Below, in pieces: positions 16,660-26,300 of a DNA stretch of 64,000 bases (positions within the stretch are counted from its first letter, which is position 1; the number at the start of each line of letters is the position of its first letter). The position numbers and the translations under genes are program-made. The stretch is from assembly GCA_019135865.1 (NCBI GenBank), contig JAGVVD010000008.1:123495-187494 (forward strand), written 5' to 3'. The notes beneath the pieces are model-generated. The model did no database searches. It was given only the letters and a program-made list of their open reading frames with translations, and had not been told where the DNA came from. Source of the DNA: Elusimicrobiota bacterium. Its GTDB lineage: Bacteria > Elusimicrobiota > Elusimicrobia > Elusimicrobiales > UBA9959.

Positions 16660-17325
16660 ATGGAACAGGCTTTTCCCGAACGGTCCTTTTCCGTCTACCG
16701 TCACCGCGGCGCCCTGGCGGCGCGCCTGCGGGAACTCGGCGGCGAGGCCCATCCCGGTTTCCTGGACCAGAAAGAATTCTTCATAAGCGTGCTGCGCGCC
16801 GCCGAGGAGCCGCTCGCGGCCCTGCAGCAGGAGGCCCTGCGCGCGGTCTGCGCCGGTTTCCTGGAAAAGCTGGGACGGGGCCGCGTCACGCCGGAACTGC
16901 TGGAGGAGTTCAAGGACCCGCTGGACAAACTGCTCTCTTCCGGCGATTTCCTGCTGGTGGAGGGCGGGCTGCCGGGCAGTCCGGAGGTGGTGCGCGCGCG
17001 GCTGGCGGCCCTGCGCCCGCTTTCCATAGCGGAAGGGGCCAGGACCGGGACGCTCCGCGACCCGGGGGGTGAGCGCCTTCTGACGGAGGCCTACAGGCGC
17101 CTGGGTTTCGACCGGCTGGAGAAAGTCCCGCCCGGTCTCCGCGGCGACGCGGCGCTGAACGAACTTGTCCTGAGAGCGAGGCGCTCCGTGGCCGAATATT
17201 CCCGCCTGTACCAGGTGGAGCCCTCCCCCGAGGAGACCCTTACGCCTTTCTCTCTTTCCAGGATAGACGCCGCGCTGGGCGCCTGCTACCGCCTGCTGGC
17301 GCGCCTCAGGACCATGCGCTGGTAG
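16660..17325 (+). CDS. Protein of unknown function, predicted helical
   Basis: 221 residues with no family I recognise. No signal peptide or membrane helix. The sequence is helix-rich and leucine/arginine-rich (LRELGGEAHPG, FISVLRAAEEPLAALQQEAL, LLEEFKDPLDKLLSSG) and ends with ACYRLLARLRTMRW. Composition and codon use match the surrounding housekeeping genes. It is co-directional with psd-pssA, 35 bp downstream, and converges on the metG-like gene with 6 bp between stop codons. A cytoplasmic protein is likely; no function is proposed. Confidence 0.6.
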   Translation: MEQAFPERSFSVYRHRGALAARLRELGGEAHPGFLDQKEFFISVLRAAEEPLAALQQEALRAVCAGFLEKLGRGRVTPELLEEFKDPLDKLLSSGDFLLVEGGLPGSPEVVRARLAALRPLSIAEGARTGTLRDPGGERLLTEAYRRLGFDRLEKVPPGLRGDAALNELVLRARRSVAEYSRLYQVEPSPEETLTPFSLSRIDAALGACYRLLARLRTMRW

Positions 17326-17331
17326 TCCCGG

Positions 17332-18816
17332 TCAGTCCTTAACGGGGAAAAGCGGCGCCGCCTTCTGCGGCTCGACGCCCGCTGCGGTGGTCCCCATGCT
17401 CATTATCATCTGCATCCGCGCCGAGGTGTCGGGCATGAAGGGATAGAGCCAGCCGGCCAGCAGCCGCAGGCACCAGACCATGTCCTTGAGCAGGTCCGCG
17501 CCGGCCGCGGGGTCCCTCTCCTTCTCCCGGCGCTTCTCCGGTCCCATGCACCCGTTCAGCTCTCCCACCGCACCCCAGATGCGGTCCAGGGCGGAGGAGA
17601 AGTTCAGTTCCTCGATATCGGCGGCTATCAGCGGTTCCAGGGCGCGCAGGCGCGCGAAATTCCTGGCTGGGCCTTCCTCGGGCCGGTTCGGCAGCCCGTT
17701 CTCCGGATACCTGTCCGCCAGGGCCAGGACCCGCGAGAAAAGACCGCCGAGGTCGCCGGCCAGGTCCGCGTTGTAGCGCCGGCGGAAAGCCTCGGCCGAG
17801 AAATCGCCGTCCTGGCCGAAAGGGGTTTCGCGGAACAGGAAATAGCGCAGCGCGTCGGCCCCGTACTCCTTGATGATGTCGGACGGACTTATCGCGTCGC
17901 CGCCCGTGCCGGACATTCCGTCCCCTTCTATCGTCCAGCCGCCGTGCGCGTAGATCCTGCGCGGCAGCGGCAGGCCCAGCGCCAGCAGTATGGCCGGCCA
18001 GACGATCGCGTGGAGACGGAAGCTTTCCGCGTCCGCCAGGTGCAGGTCCGCCGGCCAGAGCCGGGCGAATCCGGGCGCGGGACGGTCCGCTTCCCAGCCG
18101 GCCGCCGTTATGTGGCCGAGCAGCGCGCCGAACCAGGGCTGGACCGTGTGCCCGGGGTCCGAGCTCACGGGGATGCCCCAGCCGACCCCGGTCCGCGCGA
18201 CCGGGATATCCTCCAGCCCGTTCTTTACCAGGCCGGCCATCTCGGCCGCCCGCCGGGCGGGGGCCAGGAAGGCGGGGTTGGCGGCGTAATGCCGCAGGAG
18301 AGGCCCGGCATAGCGGGAGAGGCGGAAGAAATAGGCGTCGCCGGAGACCTTTTCCGTCCTCGTCCTGTGCACGGGGCAGAGCCCGTCCCCGCGCAGCGCG
18401 CTCACCTCGTAGAAACTCCCGCAGGCGGCGCAGTAAGGGCCGGAAGAGGCGCCCGGGTAGATATCGCCCGAGGCGAGCAGTTTCCCGAAGGCGTCCCGCA
18501 CCCTGCGCGCGTGCTCCGGGTCCGTGGTGCGCAGGAAACTGTCGTAACCGATGTTCAGGAGTTTCCAGGCCCGTTCGAAATCCGCCGAGACCCCGTCCGC
18601 CCAGTCCCCGGGAGCGGCGCCTCTCGCCCGCGCGGTCCCGGCCACGCCCGCGGCGTGCGCGTCGGCGCCGGTCCGGAAGAAGACCTCGCGGCCGCCGGCG
18701 CGCAGGTGACGGGTCAGCACGTCGGCGGCCAGCGTGGTGTAAGCGTGCCCTATGTTCGGGCGGCTGCTTGCGTGGTAGAGAGGAGTGGTGACGTGGAATT
18801 TACCGGGCTCAGGCAT
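17332..18816 (-). CDS. Methionyl-tRNA synthetase homologue with degenerate catalytic motifs
   Basis: 494 residues, colinear with MetRS. TTPLYHASSRPNIGHAYTT matches the first nucleotide-binding block (NIGH at 21-24), LNIGYDSFLRTTDPEH and YCAACGSFYE the connective and zinc region, and ALRYFLFRETPFGQDGDFS the block after KMSKS. Key motifs are eroded. KMSKS reads Gly-Met-Ser-Gly-Thr (300-304), TGTDEHG reads TGADAHA (50-55 region, Glu53 to Ala), and the HxxGKDIxxFH block reads HLADAESFRLH. ATP and methionine activation are therefore doubtful. It overlaps holB by 8 bp, in the tmk-holB-metS context where a normal MetRS gene is often found. Confidence 0.8.
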   Translation of the reverse strand: MPEPGKFHVTTPLYHASSRPNIGHAYTTLAADVLTRHLRAGGREVFFRTGADAHAAGVAGTARARGAAPGDWADGVSADFERAWKLLNIGYDSFLRTTDPEHARRVRDAFGKLLASGDIYPGASSGPYCAACGSFYEVSALRGDGLCPVHRTRTEKVSGDAYFFRLSRYAGPLLRHYAANPAFLAPARRAAEMAGLVKNGLEDIPVARTGVGWGIPVSSDPGHTVQPWFGALLGHITAAGWEADRPAPGFARLWPADLHLADAESFRLHAIVWPAILLALGLPLPRRIYAHGGWTIEGDGMSGTGGDAISPSDIIKEYGADALRYFLFRETPFGQDGDFSAEAFRRRYNADLAGDLGGLFSRVLALADRYPENGLPNRPEEGPARNFARLRALEPLIAADIEELNFSSALDRIWGAVGELNGCMGPEKRREKERDPAAGADLLKDMVWCLRLLAGWLYPFMPDTSARMQMIMSMGTTAAGVEPQKAAPLFPVKD

Positions 18817-19825
18817 CGGCTCGTTCCAGGTTGCGCAGGCTGATGCCGGCCCCGGCGCATTCCATGACCGCGGTCTCCACGGTAACCGCGGGGCTGGCGT
18901 TGCGCGCGAGGCAGCGCTTGAGCTCGAAAAGCCTGTCGAGCAGCCTGGTCAGCGAGGTCTTCTCCGGATCCGCCGCCGCGCGCCAGCGCGCGGCCGCGCG
19001 GGTGACGAGGATATTGAGTATCAGCCTGGCGGTCTCGCGGGCCGTCGCCAGCTCGCGGCCCAGTTTGTCGGCCACGCGGAAAGGGGCCATGGGGTCGAGG
19101 TGGTTGAGGTCGGAGAGCTTCTCCAGCACCGCGCGCAGGTCCAGCGCGCGCTTGACCGAGCCGAAGGCCAGACCGGCCAGGTTGTCGGCCTCGGAGAGTT
19201 CCAGCCCTTCGCGGCCGAGGATCTCGGCCACCTCGCGCCTGGCCAGGCCGCGGAAATTGACGGTATGGCAGCGCGAGAGTATCGTCGGCAGCAGCGCGGC
19301 CTTGTTGGAGGCGATCAGGATGAACGCCGTGTCCGGCGGCGGCTCCTCGAGCATCTTGAGTATGGCGTTCTGCGCCTCCACGGTCATGGAGGAGGCGTCG
19401 TTCACCACGAAGACCTTCCAGGGGGAGAGTATGGGGCTGGAGTAGGCGCTGCGCGACAGCTCGCGCACGGTGTCGATCTTGACGCTGCGCTGCTTCTCCT
19501 CGTCCTCGCCCAGCAGGTGCGCCTGCCAGGCCGCGTCCACCAGGCGGCAGTCGGGATGCACGTTCTTTCCCAGCTGGACGCACGACGGACACTTCCCGCA
19601 GGCCTTGCCGGGCTCGCGGGGGGCGGGTCCCTCCGCGCCGAAAAGGCCGCCCTCGTCGGCGGGTTCCCCGGCGCAGTTGAGGCCGGCCGCGAACTCCATG
19701 GCGGCCAGCCGCTTGCCTATGCCCTCCTGGCCGTAGAAGATCATGGCCGGCGGCACGCGGCCGGAGGCGGCCAGCGCCTTCAGCGCGGCCCGCTCCTTTT
19801 CATGGCCGAGTATTTCCTTGAACAT
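18809..19825 (-). CDS. holB: DNA polymerase III delta' subunit
   Basis: 338 residues. HolB is part of the clamp-loader complex. The P-loop region reads FYGQEGIGKRLAA, where Arg replaces the Ser/Thr of a working Walker A, as is usual for the non-ATP-binding delta' subunit. The four-cysteine zinc module CGKCPSCVQLGKNVHPDC is intact. VVNDASSMTVEAQNAILKMLEEPP and the SRCHTVNF sensor region are typical of the family. It overlaps tmk by 1 bp (TGATG) and the metG-like gene by 8 bp, giving a tmk-holB-metG-like operon. Confidence 0.94.
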   Translation of the reverse strand: MFKEILGHEKERAALKALAASGRVPPAMIFYGQEGIGKRLAAMEFAAGLNCAGEPADEGGLFGAEGPAPREPGKACGKCPSCVQLGKNVHPDCRLVDAAWQAHLLGEDEEKQRSVKIDTVRELSRSAYSSPILSPWKVFVVNDASSMTVEAQNAILKMLEEPPPDTAFILIASNKAALLPTILSRCHTVNFRGLARREVAEILGREGLELSEADNLAGLAFGSVKRALDLRAVLEKLSDLNHLDPMAPFRVADKLGRELATARETARLILNILVTRAAARWRAAADPEKTSLTRLLDRLFELKRCLARNASPAVTVETAVMECAGAGISLRNLERADA

Positions 19826-20454
19826 CAGCGGGTCCCGGGACCTTTTTTGCGCAGCAGCGCTCCCACGGCGGCGCGCACCCGCGCGTGCACGTCCTCTACG
19901 GGGGCGGCCGCGTTTATCCGCCTCACGCCGGGGGCGGAGGCGAGCTTCTTATAGGCCCTGTTGACCTTCAGTCGGAAAGAGGCGGCCTGGAGCTCCATCC
20001 GGTCATTGCCGCGGCATTCGCGCTGCTTGAACACCTTGTCCGGCACGTCGAAGACTATGGTCAGGTCGGGCTTGAGGCCCATGGTGGCGATGCGGTTGAG
20101 CGTTCCCACCGTCCTGAGGTCCAGGCCGCGGCCGTAGCCCTGGTAGGCGGTGGTGGACATGGTGTAGCGGTCGGAAACTATTATCTCGCCGGCTTTCAGC
20201 GCCGGCAGGATGACCTTGAGCGTATGCTTGGCGCGCGAGGTCTCGTAGAGGAAGAGCTCGGTCAGCGGCTCGATGTCGCTCTTCGGGTCGAGCAGTATGG
20301 CGCGTATCTTCTCGGAGAGATAAGTGCCTCCGGGCTCGCGGGTCAGGCGCACCCTGTGCCCGAGGCTTGTCAGCCAGTCGCGCAGCATGGCGGCCTGGGT
20401 GGATTTGCCGGAGCGGTCCGGTCCTTCCAGGACGATGAAAAGGCCTTTTTTCAT
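19825..20454 (-). CDS. tmk: Thymidylate kinase
   Basis: 209 residues from the ATG preceding KKGLFIVLEG; longer upstream readings add unrelated sequence. Tmk phosphorylates dTMP to dTDP. The Walker A is GPDRSGKST. The DRYTMSTTAYQGYGRGLD segment matches the DRxxxSxxAYQG motif, and LTREPGGTYLSEKIR is the TREPGG motif. The lid region FKQRECRGNDRME is somewhat diverged. First gene of the tmk-holB-metG-like unit; works downstream of ThyX in dTTP synthesis. Confidence 0.95.
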   Translation of the reverse strand: MKKGLFIVLEGPDRSGKSTQAAMLRDWLTSLGHRVRLTREPGGTYLSEKIRAILLDPKSDIEPLTELFLYETSRAKHTLKVILPALKAGEIIVSDRYTMSTTAYQGYGRGLDLRTVGTLNRIATMGLKPDLTIVFDVPDKVFKQRECRGNDRMELQAASFRLKVNRAYKKLASAPGVRRINAAAPVEDVHARVRAAVGALLRKKGPGTR

Positions 20455-20503
20455 AGGGCGGTACCCATATGATAGCAAAGCCCGGGGGCGGGGGGCTATA
20501 AAG

Positions 20504-20530
20504 AAAAAGCCCCGGGCGGCCGGGGCTTTC
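20504..20530 (-). terminator. Intrinsic terminator of nrdJ
   Basis: A near-perfect 10-bp stem (AAAGCCCCGG pairing with CCGGGGCTTT, 4-nt loop), followed on the minus strand by TTTTTCTTTA. It lies 20-45 bp after the nrdJ stop codon and ahead of tmk. Confidence 0.85.
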
Positions 20531-20549
20531 CGGGACGGCCGGCTCCGCT

Positions 20550-23057
20550 TCAGGAACACTCGGAATAGCCGCAGTCGTGGCAGGTCGGGCCGGAACAGCC
20601 GCTCTCGTAACTGACGTTGGAGGAATAGCACTTGGGACAGTACTGGGTCTTGGAGACCTCCCAGAGCTCCAGCTTCTGCTGGCCGTTGACGTCCTGGTCG
20701 GAAGCGATGATGCCGGTGCGCTTGAGATGGCTGCGCAGCGCGACCGCGATGCCGTGCGCTATCGAGTTTATCCTGTTCTCGCCGAAGCCCATCGGCCTGT
20801 CGCCCTTGACCGAGTTGAGGTGCTTGATGATCTTGATGGGGTCGCCGCCCTCCTCGAAATACTTCGACAGCAGTATGCCGATGAGCGAGGTCAGGCCGCT
20901 GATCTCGGTGCCGAGCGGCGGCATATTGGTGAAGACCTGGTAGGGGCCCTGCTCGTTGAAGTTGATGTGCACGTGCAGCGGGCCGTAGCCGGTCTTTATC
21001 TGGAAGTACTCCGACGAGACCCCGAAAGTCTGTACAGGCGCCCTGCGCTTTTTGCTTTTCGCCTGATGCCCCGCGGCCCCTATGTTGAGGACCTGCTGCG
21101 CCTTGCAGCCGTCGCGGTAGACGGTCACGCCCTTGCAGCCCAGCTTCCAGGCCAGCGTGTAGCAGTTCCTCACGCCCTCGGCCTTGGCCGCGCCGGGCAT
21201 GTTTATCGTCTTGGAAACGGCGTTGTCGGTGTACTTCTGGAAGGCGGCCTGCGCCTTGATGTGGTTCTCCACGCTCACGTCGTGGGCGGTGGGGAAAAGC
21301 TCCTGTATCTCCGCCGGTATCTCGGGTATGCCGCGCACCGCCTTGTGATTGGCCTCTATCTTCTTCCAGAGCGTCTTCTCGTCGAGGCCGAAGAAGCCGT
21401 TCTTTTCCGCCAGTTCCCTGAACAGGGAATTCACCTCGAAGAAGGTGTCCTTCGCGTCCGGGTCCTTGCCGTGCTTGAGCGCGTCCAGAGCTTTCGCGTT
21501 GTAGCGCGTGTAGGCGATGGCGAAGAAGGGCTCTATGCCGGAGCCCTGGAGGCCGGCGGCGATGGCTATCGTGCCCGTCGGGGCTATCGTCGTGCGCGAG
21601 GCGTTGCGCGGCTTGGCCGAAAGGCCGCGGAAATGTTTTCCGTCCTTGTCGTAGATGGAGTCCTTCCAGTTCTGGAAGACGCCGCGCTCGCGGGCCAGCT
21701 CCTGCGAGGCCGAAAGGGCCGCCTCGTCCATGAACTTCATGACCTCCTCGGCCTTGCGCAGCCCTTCGGGGCTGTCATAGGGGAGGCCGAGCTTCACCAG
21801 CGTCTCCGCCCAGCCCATCACGCCCAGGCCGACCTTGCGGTTGCCCTTGGCCACGCGCTCTATCTCGGGCAGCGGGTAATTGTTTATCTCCACGACATTA
21901 TCGAGGAAGCGTATCGCCGTGCGCACGGTGGCGCCGAGCCTGTCGTAGTCCATGGCGCCGGCGCCGGTCCCGCCGCTTACGTAACGCGCCAGGTTTATGG
22001 AGCCGAGGTTGCAGGACTCCCACGGCAGGAGCGGCTGCTCCCCGCACGGATTCGTGCTCTCTATCACGCCCAGGGCGGGGGTGGGGTTCGAGCGGGTGTC
22101 GTTTATCGCGTCCAGGAAGACTATGCCGGGATCGCCCGTGGCCCAGGCCGAGTCCACCAGCGAGTTGAAGACGTCGCGGGCCTTGAGCGCGCCGGCCTTC
22201 TCGCCGGTGCGCGGGTTGACCAGGTCGAAAGAGCCGTTGTGCTCGACGGCCTTCATGAACTTAGAGTCCAGCCCGACGGAAATGTTGAAGTTCTCCAATG
22301 TGCCCGGCTCGGCCTTGCAGGCGATGAAATCCTTTATCTCCGGGTGCCAGTAGGGCAGTATGCCCATGTTCGCGCCGCGGCGCGTGCCGCCCTGCTTGAC
22401 CACGTCGGTCAGCTTGTCGAAGAGTTTCATGAACGAGATGGCGCCCGAGGCCACGCCGTTGGTCTTCTTGACCGTATCGCCCTTCGGACGCAGACGGCCG
22501 AAGGAGAAGCCCGTGCCGCCGCCGGATTTCTGGATCAGGCTCTGCGCGGTCAGGGCCTTGGCTATGCCTTCCATCGAGTCCGGCACCGGCAGCACGTAGC
22601 AGGCGCTGAGCTGCTGCAGGTCGCGGCCGGCGTTCATCAGGGTGGGGGAATTGGGGAGGAAGTCGAAGGCGGCCATCGCGCCGTAGAACTCCGCCGCGCG
22701 CGCGTCCACGATCTCCCTGGCGGCGGCGTGGGCCTTGTAGGCTTTCTCCAGGTTGGAGAGGAAGCGGGCGAAGTTGAGCTCGCGCTCCGGCGACTCGCCG
22801 AGCCCGTCGTGGAAAAGGACGGTGCGCGAGGGCGTCCCGCCGTAGCTGTTCTCCACCACGCGGCAGCGCACGCCCTCGAAGACGCCCCAGTCCCCGGCCT
22901 CGGGGCGGCAGACCAGCTCGGCCAGGGCTATATTGTGGGCGACCCGCCCGAAAAGTTCCTCGGGGGACCTGTCCTCCCGCAGGTACTTGTCCTTTATGAC
23001 CTTCTCCTGGTTCTGCGTGAGATGTATCTTCCCGTGCTCCGTCATCGTATGCCTCAT
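20550..23057 (-). CDS. nrdJ: Adenosylcobalamin-dependent (class II) ribonucleotide reductase
   Basis: 835 residues. NrdJ reduces ribonucleotides to deoxyribonucleotides with a radical from coenzyme B12, with or without oxygen. FLPNSPTLMNAGRDLQQLSACYVLP carries the first active-site Cys and typical N-terminal motif. STNPCGEQPLLPWESCNLGSINLARY has the thiyl-radical Cys and Glu (NPCGE). GTRRGANMGILPYWHPEI and RTTIAPTGTIA are also conserved. The C-terminus has a zinc-ribbon-like cluster (CPKCYSSN...CHDCGYSEC) supplying redox cysteines. An in-frame ATG four codons in is an alternative start. I saw no cobalamin riboswitch upstream. Confidence 0.97.
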   Translation of the reverse strand: MRHTMTEHGKIHLTQNQEKVIKDKYLREDRSPEELFGRVAHNIALAELVCRPEAGDWGVFEGVRCRVVENSYGGTPSRTVLFHDGLGESPERELNFARFLSNLEKAYKAHAAAREIVDARAAEFYGAMAAFDFLPNSPTLMNAGRDLQQLSACYVLPVPDSMEGIAKALTAQSLIQKSGGGTGFSFGRLRPKGDTVKKTNGVASGAISFMKLFDKLTDVVKQGGTRRGANMGILPYWHPEIKDFIACKAEPGTLENFNISVGLDSKFMKAVEHNGSFDLVNPRTGEKAGALKARDVFNSLVDSAWATGDPGIVFLDAINDTRSNPTPALGVIESTNPCGEQPLLPWESCNLGSINLARYVSGGTGAGAMDYDRLGATVRTAIRFLDNVVEINNYPLPEIERVAKGNRKVGLGVMGWAETLVKLGLPYDSPEGLRKAEEVMKFMDEAALSASQELARERGVFQNWKDSIYDKDGKHFRGLSAKPRNASRTTIAPTGTIAIAAGLQGSGIEPFFAIAYTRYNAKALDALKHGKDPDAKDTFFEVNSLFRELAEKNGFFGLDEKTLWKKIEANHKAVRGIPEIPAEIQELFPTAHDVSVENHIKAQAAFQKYTDNAVSKTINMPGAAKAEGVRNCYTLAWKLGCKGVTVYRDGCKAQQVLNIGAAGHQAKSKKRRAPVQTFGVSSEYFQIKTGYGPLHVHINFNEQGPYQVFTNMPPLGTEISGLTSLIGILLSKYFEEGGDPIKIIKHLNSVKGDRPMGFGENRINSIAHGIAVALRSHLKRTGIIASDQDVNGQQKLELWEVSKTQYCPKCYSSNVSYESGCSGPTCHDCGYSECS

Positions 23058-23108
23058 GGTAAGCCCCTGAGCCTGAATTTTGTCCCTTCCCCCGGTCCCG
23101 CAGGCCTA

Positions 23109-23137
23109 CTCTAACAATGGTCTTCCGGGATTGTCAA
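23109..23137 (-). promoter_or_regulatory. nrdJ promoter
   Basis: Minus strand: consensus TTGACA, 17-nt spacer, then TTAGAG as a weak -10. It lies about 50-80 bp upstream of the nrdJ start. An imperfect inverted repeat (AACAAT...ATTGT) spans the spacer and could be an operator, for example for an NrdR-type repressor; that is inference. Confidence 0.55.
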
Positions 23138-23279
23138 ATTTTCAGTCGGGACCGTTCCCGGGGGGGCGGGAGCCCGCGCGCCGGCGCCGGGGTATTTATC
23201 ATGATTTCCCTATTTTAGTAACATTTGCGAAACACGCCGGGTGTAGATTATAGCGGCCGGCATTACGCCCCGCCGTCAG

Positions 23280-23302
23280 GGGGGACCGCGAACGGTCCCC
23301 CT
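23280..23302 (+). other. Perfect hairpin upstream of the coiled-coil gene
   Basis: GGGGGACCG-CGAA-CGGTCCCCC: a 9-bp GC-rich stem with a 4-nt loop in the leader region, about 70 bp before the start codon. There is no U-run, so it is not a standard terminator. It may be a leader structure or a terminator remnant. Confidence 0.5.
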
Positions 23303-23370
23303 TGCCGGGAGGGGACGGGGGCGGGCGCTTCCGGGATGCGGGCGGAACGCGGTTCTTACGGGCAGGAACT

Positions 23371-26300
23371 ATGAACGACAAATGGGACGAATCCTCTTTT
23401 AACGAGCAGGCCATAACGGACCTCGAGACGGCCAGGCTCGCGCTGCGCTGGGCGCTGGACAAACTGCGCGCGAACCAGGAAGAAGCGCTCAAGTCGCGCC
23501 AGAACCTGCAGGAGAAGGCCTCGCAGGTCACCTTCCTCGAGAACCAGCTCAGGACCAGGAACGCCGAGATGGAGCGCCAGCAGCGCGCGCAGGAGGAGGA
23601 GATCAAGTCCCGCCAGGAAACGCTCGAATACCAGTTCAGGTCCCGCCTGGACCGGCTGACCGAGCGCGAGAAGGAACTGGAGGACAACGCGGCGAGAATG
23701 GAGTCCGCTTTCAAGCTCCGCGAGCAGAGGCTGACCGAGGATTTCCAGAAGCGGTCCGAGGAACTGCGCGGGCGCTGGGGACAGGTGGAGGGCGAGATCT
23801 GGCAGCTGCGCCAGGAGCAGCTGCTCAAGCAGCAGGAGTTCGAGAAACTTTACGCCGAGAGGCTCGCGGCGGAGCAGCAGCGCGCCCAGGAAGAGGCCGG
23901 GACGCTCCGCGCCGAACTGGAGAAGAGCTACGAGACCCGCGTCCAGGACCTCGAGAAGCGCGAACAGGCGCTCAACGAGGAACTCAGGAAGCAGGAAGCC
24001 GTGATGAAGTGGGCCCGCGACAGCTGGCAGAAGGAAGCCGACGAGCGGGAGAAGAAACTCAAGGTCCGCGAGCTGGAGATAGAGAAAAAACTGCTCGAGA
24101 AGGAGCAGGAGCTGGACGATCACAAGGTCAAGCTGGGCCTGCTCGAGAAGCAGCTGACCGATCTGCCCGAGGCCGTGCGCAAGCGCGACGAGGAACTGGA
24201 GCGCTACCGCGGCGCGCTGGAGAGCCTCGAGGGCGTCATCAGGACCCTGGAGGGGGAGAAGCGGCAGCTCGCCCAGGAGTCGGATTCCAGGCAGTCCCGC
24301 CTGTCCGAGGCGCTCGAGGCCGAGAAGCAGCGCTTCAAGGACCTCGAGAGCGAGATCCCCAAGCGGCTCAAGATAGCCATCGAGCACGAGCGGACCCGGC
24401 TGCAGGAGAAAGTCGCCGACGTCGAGAAGAACTTCGGCCTCGACCTGCGCAAGAAGCAGGACGAGGTGGATTACCTCGAACGCAACCTCAGGACCTTCGA
24501 GGAGACCATAAAGACGCTGCAGACCGAGCGCGAGAACCTCGCGCAGAAGGCCGAACAGCTGCAGACCCAGCTCAATATCCGCTCCGAGGAGACCTCCTTC
24601 CGCGAGCGGCAGCTGCAGTCGGAGTACGAGGTGCGCCTCAAGGTCGAGCTGGAGAAACAGAGCCGCTCCCTGCGCTCCGAGACGGAGACCGCGCAGCGCA
24701 TCTACGAGGACAACCTGCGCCTGAAGGTGGAGGAGATCGCCCACCTGCGCAAGGAGCTCGAGACGCTCGCCGGCGAGAAGGCCGACCTCTTCGCCTCCAC
24801 CTCCGAGCTGCGCCGCCAGCTGGAGGTCCAGAAGGACAAATACGAGCGGGACCTGGCGTCCGCCAGGGCCTCCCTCAAGCAGAGCCACGACGCGGAACTG
24901 GAGAGGAGGCTGGAGGAGGAGGCGGCCAGGCACGGGCAGGCGCGCGCCGCGCTGCAGAAGGATTTCGCCGCCCAGCTCGAGAACCTCGGCCTCATAGCCG
25001 CCGAAAGGGATGCCGAACTCGCCCGTTTCAAGAGCGAACTCCAGCGCCAGGCCGCCGAGAAGGCCGAGGCCGTGGCGCGCGAGAAGGAGAGATCCCGCCA
25101 GGACCTGGAACTGCAGGCGAAGAACTTCGCCGCGACCGAGAAACTTTACCAGGAGAAGGAACTGCAGGCCGCCCGCAATCTGGACGCGCTGCGCGTCGAC
25201 AAGGAAGAGGCGCTGCTGCGCGAGAGGGAGCGCCTGGAGCGCCTCTACTCGGAAAGGGAGAAGGATTTCGACGAACAGACGGCGCGGAAGGACCAGGAGC
25301 TCTCTCGTCTCCGCGAGGAGCTCGCCAGGGCCGGCGCGGACCAGGAAGCCCTGCGCAAGGAGCTGGTCTCCGAGCGCGAGACGCTGACCCGCAGGGTGAA
25401 GGAACTGCAGGAGGCCGCGGCCCGCGCCGAGTCGGCCAGGAGCGGGGAACTGGAGAGCGTCCGCGCGGCGGAAAGGGAGAAGTACGCCGAGCAGCTCGAC
25501 CGCCGCGAGAGGGAAACGGCCGCGCTCGCGAAGGCGAAGGAGGAGCAGGACGCCGCCTATCGCCGTTCGCTGGAGGATTTCAGGGCCAGGCTTTCGGAGG
25601 CCGTCTCGAAGATGGAGGACCTCAAGGCCGTGGCCGAGGAGCGACAGGCCCGCGTCTCCGCGCTGCAGCTGGAGCTCTCGGAGGAAAGGCGCCGCTACGG
25701 CGAGGACCAGCGGTCGCTCTCCTCCAAGCTGACCGACAGGGAGAAGCAGCTGCGTTTCCTCAAGGACGCCTACGATTCGCTGAAGTCCGAATCCGAGACC
25801 GCGGCGCACGGCCTGCGCAAACGGGCCGAAGAGACCATGGCGCGCATGAAGTCCCTGGAGGAGCAGAAGGCCGCGTCGGAGCTGTCGCTGGCGGAGGCCA
25901 GGCGCGAGCTCGACCTGCGCAAGGCCGAGGCGGCCAGGTCGGAGGAGGAGGCGCGCAGGCTGCACGCCGAGGCCGAAGGCCTCCGCAACGCGGCGGCGCG
26001 CGGCGCCGAGGACGCCAGGTCCCGGGAGAACGCCTTGCGCGGCCGGATCGAGATCATGGAGGCCGAGGCCGCCGGCAAGGCCTCACTGGCCGGCGATCTG
26101 ACTTCCGAGCTCAAGCTCCGCAATTCGGAGCTGTCCAGCCTCGTACAGGAGAATTCGCGCCTGAAGCAGGAGCTGGATTCCTCCCTGCTGGACCTCCAGC
26201 GCCGCGCGGAGGCCGCGAAGGCGGACGCCGAGGCGCAGTCGCGGAAACTGGCCGAAGCTGAAAGCGCGAAGCAGCAGCTCCGCGCCCGCGTTTCGGACCT

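Noticed and set aside
20577..23114. Plus-strand frame of over 800 codons opposite nrdJ
   Set aside because: Antisense to an unmistakable NrdJ; the translation (Val/Leu/Arg/Gly-rich) shows no motif.
23058..23250. Cobalamin riboswitch upstream of nrdJ
   Set aside because: I searched by eye for the B12-box and its flanking stems on the minus strand and found none; only a promoter-like pair was seen.
23356..25965. Long minus-strand frame opposite the coiled-coil gene
   Set aside because: Heptad-biased codons give open antisense frames. The plus-strand product has ordinary coiled-coil composition, a ribosome site and an overlapping downstream partner, whereas the antisense reading has none.
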